A stretch of DNA of 64,000 bases. Source: Ensifer adhaerens. GTDB taxonomy: Bacteria > Pseudomonadota > Alphaproteobacteria > Rhizobiales > Rhizobiaceae. The position numbers were made by a program, and so were the translations under genes. Position 1 is the stretch's first letter. Each line of letters opens with the position of its first letter. Below, one piece after another: positions 9,040-17,337 of the stretch. The notes below the pieces were generated by a model. That model saw nothing but the letters and a program-made list of their open reading frames with translations. It searched no databases and was not told the origin of the DNA. Location: NCBI RefSeq assembly GCF_020035535.1, contig NZ_CP083350.1, forward strand, positions 186,001 to 250,000, in the 5' to 3' direction.

Positions 9040-9492
9040 TCAATCGCGCCCGGCAGGCAGCTGATCCATCCGCATCTGGCGCAACATGTTGCGCCCGGCG
9101 ATGAGCATCTCATACAGGAATGCCACAAGCGAGACGATGAGCGAGACGATCGCGCCGCCGAAGAACCAGAACAGATTTTCCTCACGGAATCCGAACGACA
9201 GCGCACCAGCGAGCAGGTTAAGGATGGCGCAGCCGGTACAAATCGCGGCCAAGGTCCCCAAGGCGACCGCTATCTCAAGGGCAAGGGTTCGCCGGCGCAG
9301 ATAGTCCAGCTGTATCCGCCGCGCTTCGCCCTCCCCGTCCTTCTCTCCCACTTCGTTAACCCGGTCGGAGACCCGCCCGAGACGTGTCGCATAGACATTG
9401 ACAAACCCGGCCGTACCGGCAAGCAGGAAAACAGGTGCCAAGGACGTCTGGATGATCGAGGCAAAATCGGTGACGATTGATGGCGACTCCAT
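9040..9492 (-). CDS. DUF2721-type membrane protein
   Basis: The 150-residue protein begins SIVTDFASIIQTSLAPVFLL, with hydrophobic segments at about residues 10-30, 72-95 and 110-135 and a charged cytoplasmic loop (RLGRVSDRVNEV) between the first two. This is the pattern of the uncharacterised DUF2721 family of small bacterial membrane proteins. No function is known. ATG 9492 is preferred over an upstream in-frame ATG at 9552 because the family alignment starts there. It is tail-to-tail with the XRE gene. Confidence 0.75.
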   Translation of the reverse strand: MESPSIVTDFASIIQTSLAPVFLLAGTAGFVNVYATRLGRVSDRVNEVGEKDGEGEARRIQLDYLRRRTLALEIAVALGTLAAICTGCAILNLLAGALSFGFREENLFWFFGGAIVSLIVSLVAFLYEMLIAGRNMLRQMRMDQLPAGRD

Positions 9493-9698
9493 GGGTACTC
9501 TATATAACTTTCGCGCATGTGGCTTCGACTTGAAGCGGCTAGTGTCAGCCAACTCACAGCCGCAAAAGTAGACAATTTTCCGGCCGAAAGCTCCGGTGAG
9601 ACTCCGCAGCTTTGTTTCGTCACGGCGGATCGGCGCGCGAGCGGCGCTCTCAATTCCGAATCTGACGTCCGAGAAGTCTCACTAGAGACAGCGCATCC

Positions 9699-10223
9699 TC
9701 AGCCAGTTTGCACGTTCATTTGGCGGTATGAGCCGCAGATGTTCTTGATGATCGCCACATGAGCGCTAAGGCACGCCAAAAGTATCAGAACAAACAAGGC
9801 GAACGCGGCTGACGTCCCGGCACCGAACGTCCAGCCAAGCGGCGGGAGTTGAGAAAACGAAGCACTGGCGAGCCCCGCACTGTTTTGTGACACCTGGAGC
9901 ACCGCGAGCCCCGAGGCTATGAGCGCTGCGTGCGCGTGAACAAAGCGCAATCGCAGAAATCGCTCCGGCCGAAGCGCCAGATAGCCACCGACGGCGGCGG
10001 CGACAAAGAGCAACACGGTCGCGCCCCAAAAGACCACATCGGAAGCGCTTACGAGCGTCAGGACAAGTATGCGCGTCATCGGCAGCATCGTCGTGTACAC
10101 GGCCCAAGCGAGCGGGCTGGACGGCGCGTTGCCAAGCTGCACTACACTCAGAAGCGAGACGGCGGCAACCATGTAGGCTGCGCAAGGTCCAAGTCGAATG
10201 ATGGTCAGCACTGAGGCGCGCAT
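9699..10223 (-). CDS. Hypothetical four-helix membrane protein
   Basis: The 174-residue protein is not recognised. Hydrophobic segments at about 12-30, 48-80 (probably two), 95-112 and 135-160 predict a four- to five-pass integral membrane protein. No catalytic motif, cysteine pair or signal peptide stands out. It is separated by about 200 bp from the DUF2721 gene on the same strand and is divergent from the tadD-like lipoprotein gene, so it is probably its own unit. Confidence 0.6.
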   Translation of the reverse strand: MRASVLTIIRLGPCAAYMVAAVSLLSVVQLGNAPSSPLAWAVYTTMLPMTRILVLTLVSASDVVFWGATVLLFVAAAVGGYLALRPERFLRLRFVHAHAALIASGLAVLQVSQNSAGLASASFSQLPPLGWTFGAGTSAAFALFVLILLACLSAHVAIIKNICGSYRQMNVQTG

Positions 10224-10555
10224 GGTTCTATTCCTTCATGCCCGAACATTCGATTCGGGGGTCTCGAACAGAAAATATAAGATGATGCTTAATTGAGGCT
10301 TACGAAACTTGCCGATGAGAGCGGAATATCTCGCGGCCCAACAGGCCTTTGCGGGTCGCTGTCTTTCAGCTTCAACCCCTTGATTAGCAAGACTCCAAGG
10401 CGGAATTGCGGAGACAGACGCGCCCAGCCAGCCGGCATGTGTCTCTTTATTGCGACTCCCAATTTCAATTTTTCCTTTATTAGTTATTTTTCAGGAAGAT
10501 TTCCGATGAGCGCATTCGTAGGCGAGGCTAGGATACCCGCAACTGGGGGAACGTA
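10224..10555. promoter_or_regulatory. Non-coding stretch upstream of the TadD-like gene
   Basis: This 332-bp divergent gap has an AT-rich half (10440-10510) and a near-match to a CtrA box, TTAA-N7-TTAC, at 10289-10303. A frame of 87 codons ending at 10556 crosses it, but it has poor composition and no ribosome site. GGGGGA precedes the tadD-like ATG. The interval probably carries divergent promoters. Confidence 0.35.
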
Positions 10556-11077
10556 ATGGAAATGTCTCGGAGCAATAAACGTCGCGTTACACTACTGCTC
10601 ACAGGGGTGCTGCTGCTGGCCGGGTGCCAATCGGATGCACTCGACGATGTCGCCGCCTTCGGTGATAGCGCAAAGACACTCAACGATGATTCGGCGGTTG
10701 CCTTCTATAAGGACGATGAGCTCGTGACCACGGGCAAGCTCCAGTTCCAGGAGAAGAACTACGGAAAGTCCTACGCGATCTACAAGAAGGCAGTTGAGGT
10801 CTATCCGCGGGACCCGGCCGCATGGTTGGGCTTTGCTGCCTCGTCCGACATGGTCGGTCGGTTTGATAGCTCGGATCGAGCCTATGTGCAGCTTTCCAAG
10901 ATGATCGGCGGCACAGCCGTCTATTACAACAATATCGGCTACTCCCACCTGTTGCGTGGTGACCTGCCCGGCGCCCGCACGTATTTCCTGAAAGCATACG
11001 AGATCGACCCCTCGAACGAGACCACGGCGAAGAATCTCGAATTGATGAAGAACAGCGTCAAATACGCGCAACGATAG
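10556..11077 (+). CDS. tadD: TPR lipoprotein, TadD-like Tad pilus assembly protein
   Basis: The 173-residue protein has a lipoprotein signal peptide with lipobox LLAGC (Cys24) and two to three tetratricopeptide repeats between about residues 60 and 160 (for example KSYAIYKKAVEVYPRDPAAWLGFA and YYNNIGYSHLLRGDLPGARTYFLKA). TadD is the outer-membrane pilotin-like TPR lipoprotein that helps the Tad secretin assemble. The gene stands alone on the plus strand while the other tad genes run on the minus strand. ATG 10556 follows GGGGGA; ATG 10562 is an alternative. Confidence 0.8.
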   Translation: MEMSRSNKRRVTLLLTGVLLLAGCQSDALDDVAAFGDSAKTLNDDSAVAFYKDDELVTTGKLQFQEKNYGKSYAIYKKAVEVYPRDPAAWLGFAASSDMVGRFDSSDRAYVQLSKMIGGTAVYYNNIGYSHLLRGDLPGARTYFLKAYEIDPSNETTAKNLELMKNSVKYAQR

Positions 11078-11277
11078 GCTGCTTGCGGCGGCCCTCACGT
11101 CTTTCGGCGCGCAAGACCGCCTCGGGTGGATTTGTTTGCGCAAAATCTTCTAAGAGGGCAAGTCCGCGACTGCACCACGCTCGCGCAAATAACGCGGAGC
11201 GGCCCCGATACCTGATGTCACCGGGACGGCGCTTCGAGGGATCTGGAGGCAATAACCTGCCTAAAGGCGGGCTCGGT

Positions 11278-11856
11278 CTAGCGCACCTTCCTCAGCACAA
11301 GCTTGCCATCCGCCGAGACGGTTCGTTCGTAGCGCGGCAAGTTGGCAATGGAACCGCCCTGGGGATCGGCCGCAGCCAGCACGTCATCAACAGCGGATGC
11401 CGAAGCGGAAACCGAATAGGATGATGGCGACAAGCGCTGGGGAACTTCCTTCCCCGGCGCGCTGATGATCATGCTGCCGCTGGATGCGAACATGCTCGGA
11501 GTCACGCGACCAGCGAGATCGGCAACATCCTTCTGTAATTCCTCAACCGATTTGCGAACGGCCGCCATGTCGTCGCCCTTGGCTCCGCCGGCGATGTTCA
11601 CGGTCTGCTTGCTGATCTGCTGCTTCAGGCCGTCGATCGACCGTTTGAGCGCTGAAAGGGCCTCTCGGCTTTCGCGGAGGTCCGCGGCATTCTTGGCGGT
11701 GTAGAGCAGAATTCCGGCATTCAGCGGCAGCATTGCAAGTGCCAGCGCGATGATCGGCATGCTCCGCGAACGGCTCGGCTCCTTCGCGGCGTGCTCGTTA
11801 CGTCGCGCTCGGACGTCGGGCACGATTTCGACATCGACATTCGAAATATGTGTCAT
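11278..11856 (-). CDS. Coiled-coil membrane protein at the end of the Tad locus
   Basis: This 192-residue protein is not recognised. It has a charged N-terminus (about 32 residues), one transmembrane segment (MPIIALALAMLPLNAGILLY, about 33-52), a heptad-rich periplasmic coiled coil (about 58-118) and a low-complexity Ser/Ala-rich C-terminal part. The topology is that of a bitopic inner-membrane scaffold. It is on the tad strand, 190 bp downstream of the AAA ATPase gene, so it may belong to the pilus locus. GGAGGAAT precedes the start. Confidence 0.65.
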   Translation of the reverse strand: MTHISNVDVEIVPDVRARRNEHAAKEPSRSRSMPIIALALAMLPLNAGILLYTAKNAADLRESREALSALKRSIDGLKQQISKQTVNIAGGAKGDDMAAVRKSVEELQKDVADLAGRVTPSMFASSGSMIISAPGKEVPQRLSPSSYSVSASASAVDDVLAAADPQGGSIANLPRYERTVSADGKLVLRKVR

Positions 11857-12046
11857 CGAATTCCTCCGTCACGGATTGGGCCACGGCCCCACGCTACCTG
11901 CACCCAAACCCACGTGATCCCGCTGGATCGCCTCACGTCAGACGTTCCGCGCTCCCGCGCCGATCGTCACTCTGCTTTATTATTTCAGCCACTTCTTAAC
12001 AAGGACGCCACGCTTCTTCGCCTGCCGCCCGGCTCTGTCTCCCGCG

Positions 12047-13351
12047 TCAATCCAATGTGAACACCCCACCCCAGGCCCGCTCCAGCATCTTCAGCGAAGC
12101 AACCTTGGGCTGCTCGTTAAACTCGCAATAGGAGGAGATGAAATCCAGGAGGTACTTGGGATGGTAACAGGACGCCAGCATATCTCCTCTGTACTTTCGA
12201 TCGTAGAAAAGGTGCAAATCATCGTCCACCAAGTCTATCGCGACCGAGCGGGCGTAGGACTCAAAGATGCGCAGATATTCATCTCGCGACGGGTTATTCA
12301 CATATATCTTATATTTGAGGCGTCGCAGGCCAGCTTCGTCGGAGAGTTCCCGCGGCGGAATGTTGGTCGAGAAGACGACGAGTTCGTCGAACGGCACCTT
12401 GAACTTCTTGCCTGTGTGCAGCGTCAGGAAGTCGTAGCCGCGCTCGAGCGGAACGATCCAGCGGTTGATGAGCGCTTGAGGCCGGTCCTGCTGGCGCCCG
12501 AAATCATCGATGATGAACACGCCACCCGATGCCTTCAGATGCATGGGTGCCTCATAGGCCCGCGATGCGGGGTTATATGTGAGGTCGAGCAGATCGAGCG
12601 TGAGTTCTCCACCCGTCTTGATAACGGGCCGCCGGCATTCGACCCATCGCTGGTCGGTCTTCGCATTCGGTTTGCTCGTCGGCTCTCTCAACGCCTGGTG
12701 CGTCGCCTCGTCATAGAAGCTGATGACATAGCCACCGACCTCGATGGCGTAGGGCACCCAGACCGTCTGGATGAAGAGCTCGGAAGTCCGCTCTGCAATG
12801 CTGGTCTTGCCATTACCAGGCGGACCGTAAAGGAGAATGGATCGGCCCGAATTGACCGCCGGTCCCAGCTTCTCGACCAGTGCCGGGGACAACACCAGCC
12901 CGTCCAGGCTTCGGATGAGCCGCTCATAGGTGACGCGTTCGTGATGGATGGACTGCAAACCGATCTGGCGACAGAAGGCATCGAGCGACACCGGCGCCGG
13001 GCCGATATACTCCGACTGCCTCAGCGCCACCTGCGCGTAGTCCAGGCCCTTTGACGAGAGCGCGTAGCGGATGTCGGACCTGACGTCCTCACCAGCAAGC
13101 CCGCGCGCCTCGAGATAGGACAGCTTCACCAATTCCTTGATGAGCAGGTTCGTCAGCACCTTCGACAGCTTCATCCGATCGGCGAGGTGCGAAGCCGTCA
13201 CCGTGTCCTGCTCGGTCGCGCATTTCGCGGCAAGCCGCAACAGGAACGACGGTTCCAGCCCGGTTTCTTCAAGGCTTAGCGGCACCACCGGCATGCGCGG
13301 ATCAAGCGCGATTGCAAAGTCTTCTCGGTCTTGACTGGGCGAATACTGCAT
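12047..13351 (-). CDS. AAA ATPase with N-terminal winged-helix-like domain (Tad locus)
   Basis: The 434-residue protein has an N-terminal DNA-binding-like winged helix (about 35-110), then an AAA module with Walker A GPPGNGKT (176-183), Walker B FIIDD (279-283) and sensor-1 FSTN (327-330). It is distinct from the GspE-type pilus motor CpaF, which is present separately. It starts 17 bp behind tadC on the same strand, so it is likely co-expressed with the pilus genes. Its role is not known; candidates are remodelling of pilus machinery or regulation. The P-loop assignment is firm, the function is not. Confidence 0.78.
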   Translation of the reverse strand: MQYSPSQDREDFAIALDPRMPVVPLSLEETGLEPSFLLRLAAKCATEQDTVTASHLADRMKLSKVLTNLLIKELVKLSYLEARGLAGEDVRSDIRYALSSKGLDYAQVALRQSEYIGPAPVSLDAFCRQIGLQSIHHERVTYERLIRSLDGLVLSPALVEKLGPAVNSGRSILLYGPPGNGKTSIAERTSELFIQTVWVPYAIEVGGYVISFYDEATHQALREPTSKPNAKTDQRWVECRRPVIKTGGELTLDLLDLTYNPASRAYEAPMHLKASGGVFIIDDFGRQQDRPQALINRWIVPLERGYDFLTLHTGKKFKVPFDELVVFSTNIPPRELSDEAGLRRLKYKIYVNNPSRDEYLRIFESYARSVAIDLVDDDLHLFYDRKYRGDMLASCYHPKYLLDFISSYCEFNEQPKVASLKMLERAWGGVFTLD

Positions 13352-13367
13352 GAAGCCACACTCCTAC

Positions 13368-14312
13368 CTAGCCACCCGGTCTCAAGCCGGTGAGCAGGCC
13401 TATGACGCGAAGGACGATGGGGACGAGTACGATGATAAGACTGACAGGGAACAGGAAAGCGCCGAGCGGCAAGAGCATTTTGATCGGCAGCGCATTGGCC
13501 TTTTCCTCTGCCCGCACGATCCGCAGATCGCGCATTTCCTTGCTGTAGACACGCAGCGTCTGCGTCACGCTCGTCCCGAGCTCCTCCGACTGACGGAAAA
13601 GCACCGCGAGCGAGCGCGCTTCGTCGATCCGCAAACGCGTGGCGAGGTTGGTGAGGGCCTCGCGCAGTCGACGCCCACCGCGCACCTCCAGCATCATGAT
13701 CGACAGGTGAAGGCCAAAATCCTGGCGTTTCTGGACGAATTCCCGGGCGACGCGGTCCGCTGCCGCCTCAACGCTCATGCCTGCGTCCAGACATACAGTC
13801 AGCATATCCATGAAGTCTGGGAACAGCCGCCGATACTCCCTTTCCTTGGCGTCACCCCGCCGGTCGATGTAGATGTTCACCAGCATGAAGGTGGCGGCGG
13901 TCGCAATCATGGCGATGACCAGGATCGCAGGCCGTGACATCTGCGGAGCGAACCGATCCAAAGCCCAGGCCGCTGCGACCATGACCACGCCGCAAAGGAG
14001 TGCCCGTATCACCTGAAATACGGTCACCGCTTGGGCGCCGAAATAGCCGGCGCGGATCAGCCGGTTCTGTGTGGAGTTTGCGTTTTGGTCGCGCCGGGTA
14101 ATTTCGAAATAGCGGCGGATCAGGCGGTTCTCTGCCTCTCCCAGGCCGAGAAGGGCGCCTTCGGCGAACTGGAGGTCGTCGACACCTGCCTTTGCAGTCG
14201 TCTCCGATAGGCGCACGCCAACTTCGCGTCGACGAAACACCAGCTCCGAAGTAACGCCGGCAAATATCATTACGGCGAAGAAGACGACGATGTAAATTCC
14301 GTACTCGCCCAT
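13368..14312 (-). CDS. tadC: Tad pilus inner-membrane platform protein TadC
   Basis: The 314-residue protein carries a T2SSF/GspF domain in its C-terminal half (with FPDFMDMLTVCLDAGMSVEA and the repeat SVTQTLRVYSKEMRDLR) and membrane segments near the N-terminus, middle and C-terminus. TadC pairs with TadB as the inner-membrane platform of the Flp pilus machine, on which the CpaF ATPase acts. ATG 14312 gives the membrane-first N-terminus; a longer in-frame version would overlap the tadB gene extensively. It is 7 bp downstream of tadB. Confidence 0.88.
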   Translation of the reverse strand: MGEYGIYIVVFFAVMIFAGVTSELVFRRREVGVRLSETTAKAGVDDLQFAEGALLGLGEAENRLIRRYFEITRRDQNANSTQNRLIRAGYFGAQAVTVFQVIRALLCGVVMVAAAWALDRFAPQMSRPAILVIAMIATAATFMLVNIYIDRRGDAKEREYRRLFPDFMDMLTVCLDAGMSVEAAADRVAREFVQKRQDFGLHLSIMMLEVRGGRRLREALTNLATRLRIDEARSLAVLFRQSEELGTSVTQTLRVYSKEMRDLRIVRAEEKANALPIKMLLPLGAFLFPVSLIIVLVPIVLRVIGLLTGLRPGG

Positions 14313-14319
14313 GGCGGCC

Positions 14320-15273
14320 TCAGTATTCGAAGTTGACCATCTTGTAGAGAATGACGTTGCCCACGACCATAATGGCGACGAGTACCGCGACGATGGTCGT
14401 GCCATGGCCGCTTGCCCAAACCGGATCGAAGTAGGTCGGCGCCAGCGTCTTGATCAACGCGTAGAGAAGGAATGGATAGGCGGACATGAAAATCGCCGTG
14501 ATCCGCCCTTCCGACGAAATCGCCTTGACCTTGGCTTTCAGCATCGTGCGATCACGCAGCGTCTTTGAAAGGTTCTGCAGGATTTCGACCAGATTGCCGC
14601 CCGTACCCGCCTGGACGCTCAAGGCGATTGCCAAAAGATTGAGATCTTCCGCGCCGACGCGGATGCTCAGATTTACCAGCGCGTCATCCAGGGTGGTGCC
14701 GTAAGTCAACTCGTCGGAGAGCAGGCCAAATTCCGTCCCGACCGGATCGGGCAGTTCGCGCGCCACGAGGGAAATCGCTGCCGGCAGCGGGTGACCTGCG
14801 GACAGGCTGCGATTGGCAACGTCGAGTGCTTCAGGAAGCTTGAGGGTAAATTTGCGGATCCGGTTGGCCCGAGTCCGCCAGACGACAATGACTGGAAAGA
14901 GAAAGCAGATCACCAGGAAGACGAATATCTGGACCAGGATGCCAGGAAGCAGGAACCTGACCGCAAGCCAGACCAGCACCGCACCGGCGATCCCATAGAG
15001 CGCAAAACGCTGCGCGTCGAACTTGATGCCTGACTGCGTATAGAACTGCCGGACGCGCTGGACGAGCGGCAGGGATCGCCATTCGGCGTCGACGCCACGC
15101 GCTTTCAGCATTGCGCGGTAGGTCTTGAGGTGGTCCTCGCTCGCATCGAGCAGGCCCAGCCGATCATTGACGGCGCGCTGGCGCTCGGTCTTCCGGAAGT
15201 AGCTGCGCAACAGCGCCTCGACGGAAACCAGCGATGCGACGAAGACTGCGGCGTAGAGGAGCGGCAGGGTCAC
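14320..15273 (-). CDS. tadB: Tad pilus inner-membrane platform protein TadB
   Basis: The 317-residue protein has an N-terminal membrane anchor, two central helices (about 90-130) and a T2SSF domain (about 150-275, with LPEALDVANRSLSAGHPL and VQAGTGGNLVEILQNLSKTLRDR), ending in a C-terminal helix pair. TadB and TadC form the platform for the pilus. Its start overlaps the stop of cpaF by 4 bases, indicating translational coupling. Confidence 0.9.
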   Translation of the reverse strand: MTLPLLYAAVFVASLVSVEALLRSYFRKTERQRAVNDRLGLLDASEDHLKTYRAMLKARGVDAEWRSLPLVQRVRQFYTQSGIKFDAQRFALYGIAGAVLVWLAVRFLLPGILVQIFVFLVICFLFPVIVVWRTRANRIRKFTLKLPEALDVANRSLSAGHPLPAAISLVARELPDPVGTEFGLLSDELTYGTTLDDALVNLSIRVGAEDLNLLAIALSVQAGTGGNLVEILQNLSKTLRDRTMLKAKVKAISSEGRITAIFMSAYPFLLYALIKTLAPTYFDPVWASGHGTTIVAVLVAIMVVGNVILYKMVNFEY

Positions 15274-16712
15274 GGTTCAATCACCCCCGTTTGCAATGGT
15301 CTTCCCGGATCGAATATCGCCGCAGGAAGCATGATCCCGAGCTGCGCGAATTCCTCGACGAAGCGCGGTCGAAGGCCGGTGGCGCGAAACTCCCCGTGGA
15401 TGCGGCCGTTCTCGTCGGTGGCAGTTCGCCTGAACCGCATGATCTCCTGCATCTGCACGACCTCGCCTTCCATGCCGGTTATCTCGGAGATCGAAACCAC
15501 TTTGCGGCTGCCGTCACTCAAACGTTGAACCTGAACAATGATGGTGATTGCCGAGGCTATCTGCGAGCGGATGCTTTGTTGCGACATGGGCATGCCCGCC
15601 ATACCGACCATCTGCTCAAGCCGGCCGACCGCATCGCGCGGCGTGTTGGCGTGAATGGTCGTCATCGAGCCTTCGTGGCCGGTGTTCATCGCCTGCAGCA
15701 TGTCGAAGGCCTCTTCGCCGCGGACTTCGCCGACGATGATGCGGTCAGGCCGCATGCGCAGCGCATTCTTCAGGAGCTCGCGCTGGCGCACTTCGTTGCG
15801 TCCGTCGAGGGTCGGCGGTCGCGTTTCCAACCGTCCGACATGTGGTTGCTGCAGCTGCAATTCGGCCGCGTCCTCGATGGTGATCAGGCGTTCGTTGGCC
15901 GATATCTGCGAAGACAGGGCGTTAAGCAGGGTCGTTTTGCCCGAGCCGGTACCTCCGGAAACGACCATCGACACCCTGCCCTTGACGGCGGCGCTCAGCA
16001 GGATCCGCATCGCATTGGCCATGGCGCCATACTCGACCAGACGCTCAAGCGTCAGCGGCTTGCGGGTGAATTTGCGGATCGAGACGAGCGGTCCGTCGAC
16101 CGAGATCGGCCGGATGGCAACGTTGACGCGCGATCCGTCCTTCAAGCGAGCGTCGACCAGCGGCGTTGCTTCATCGACACGGCGCCCGACAGCGGAGACG
16201 ATCTTGTTGATCACCCGCAGCAGGTGATCTTCGTCCTTGAAACGCACCGCCGTGCTTTCGAGCTTCCCCCGCCTTTCGACGTAGACGCTGTTGTAGCCGT
16301 TGATCAGAATATCGGCGATCGAGTCGTCAGCCAGCAACGGCTCGATGGGCCCGAGCCCGAGCATCTCGTCGGTGATGTCGCGGATCAGGTCGCTGATTTC
16401 CTTCGCATTGAGCGGGAAATTGTTGCGTCGGATGTAGTCCTTGACCAGCGGCCTGATTTCGGTGGCGATTTCCTCGTCGTCCATCGTGTCGAGAATGCCG
16501 AGATTGATGCGATCGAGCAGGTAGCGATGCAGATTGACCCGCTCCGCCACCATGTCGAGCCCGAGCGACTCCTCGAGCCCCGCGCTACCGGCGGCCTCCG
16601 CGCTGGGCATCGAGGCCGCTACCGCCGCGGGCATCGAGGTGGGCTCGGGAGACTCCCGAACGTTTTCGTCCGGCTGCTGCTTGTAGAAACGTCCAATGAA
16701 CCCGGTTGCCAT
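15270..16712 (-). CDS. cpaF: Tad pilus secretion ATPase CpaF/TadA
   Basis: The 480-residue protein is a GspE/VirB11-type hexameric ATPase powering Flp pilus assembly. Walker A is GGTGSGKT (253-260), followed by ITIEDAAEL and the histidine box MTTIHANTPRDAV (350-362). Residues 1-50 form a disordered Ala/Pro-rich lead, and 60-240 the N-terminal domain typical of CpaF. It overlaps tadB by 4 bases and follows the L,D-transpeptidase gene by 19 bp. Confidence 0.93.
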   Translation of the reverse strand: MATGFIGRFYKQQPDENVRESPEPTSMPAAVAASMPSAEAAGSAGLEESLGLDMVAERVNLHRYLLDRINLGILDTMDDEEIATEIRPLVKDYIRRNNFPLNAKEISDLIRDITDEMLGLGPIEPLLADDSIADILINGYNSVYVERRGKLESTAVRFKDEDHLLRVINKIVSAVGRRVDEATPLVDARLKDGSRVNVAIRPISVDGPLVSIRKFTRKPLTLERLVEYGAMANAMRILLSAAVKGRVSMVVSGGTGSGKTTLLNALSSQISANERLITIEDAAELQLQQPHVGRLETRPPTLDGRNEVRQRELLKNALRMRPDRIIVGEVRGEEAFDMLQAMNTGHEGSMTTIHANTPRDAVGRLEQMVGMAGMPMSQQSIRSQIASAITIIVQVQRLSDGSRKVVSISEITGMEGEVVQMQEIMRFRRTATDENGRIHGEFRATGLRPRFVEEFAQLGIMLPAAIFDPGRPLQTGVIEP

Positions 16713-16731
16713 TGCTTCCCACCCTGTTCGG

Positions 16732-17337
16732 CTATTCGACGATCACCGTCGCTCCGACCCTCACCCGCTCGTAGAGATCGATGATGTCGGCGTTGCTCAT
16801 GCGGAAACAGCCGGAGGAGGCGAATTGCCCGACCGTCGACTGCTCATTCGTTCCATGGATGCGATAAAGCGTGTCGGCTTTGCCCCGGTAGAGATAGATG
16901 CCGCGGGCCCCGAGGGGATTGAATGGGCCGGGAGGCACCAGTTCCGGCAGTTCCGGTGCGCGTGCCTTCATCTCGGCCGGCGGCCGCCAGTCGGGCCATT
17001 CGGCCTTTCTCCCCACCTTCACCACGCCGCTCCAACGGAAGCCGTCGCGGCCGACCCCGATCCGATAACGGATCGCGCGGTTACCGGAGATGACGAGGTC
17101 CAGCGTCCTTGCCTCGCTGGCAACGACGATCGTACCGGCCGGGTAGGTTTTGTCGATCGATACGACCGTGCTCGTTTTCGGTCCAAGACTGCGTGGTACC
17201 GTTCCGCCAGCTGCCATGGCCTGCGGCGCGATTGCAAGGACACCGAAAAGCGATACGGCCGGCATCCACCGAAGGAGCCTGGCGACGCCGTCGCCTCGCC
17301 CTCGTGATCCGATGCTGGCGCGTAGGAATGCCCTCAT
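16732..17337 (-). CDS. L,D-transpeptidase (YkuD family) inside the Tad operon
   Basis: The 201-residue protein has a signal peptide or anchor (about 20-42) and a YkuD domain with the catalytic motif running from H161-G162 to S176-G-C-F-R, so the nucleophile is C177. These enzymes make 3-3 crosslinks in peptidoglycan or attach proteins to it. The start at 17337 overlaps the stop of cpaE as ATGA, so it is translationally coupled to pilus genes. In-frame upstream starts would overlap cpaE by over 100 bases. A role in fixing or passing the pilus through the cell wall is inferred. Confidence 0.88.
   Translation of the reverse strand: MRAFLRASIGSRGRGDGVARLLRWMPAVSLFGVLAIAPQAMAAGGTVPRSLGPKTSTVVSIDKTYPAGTIVVASEARTLDLVISGNRAIRYRIGVGRDGFRWSGVVKVGRKAEWPDWRPPAEMKARAPELPELVPPGPFNPLGARGIYLYRGKADTLYRIHGTNEQSTVGQFASSGCFRMSNADIIDLYERVRVGATVIVE

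Noticed and set aside
10293..10556. 87-codon frame before the tadD-like gene
   Set aside because: No ribosome site, odd composition, and it covers the expected promoter with an AT-rich patch.
15234..16784. 516-codon open frame opposite cpaF
   Set aside because: Antisense shadow of the CpaF ATPase gene; no domain pattern or ribosome site.
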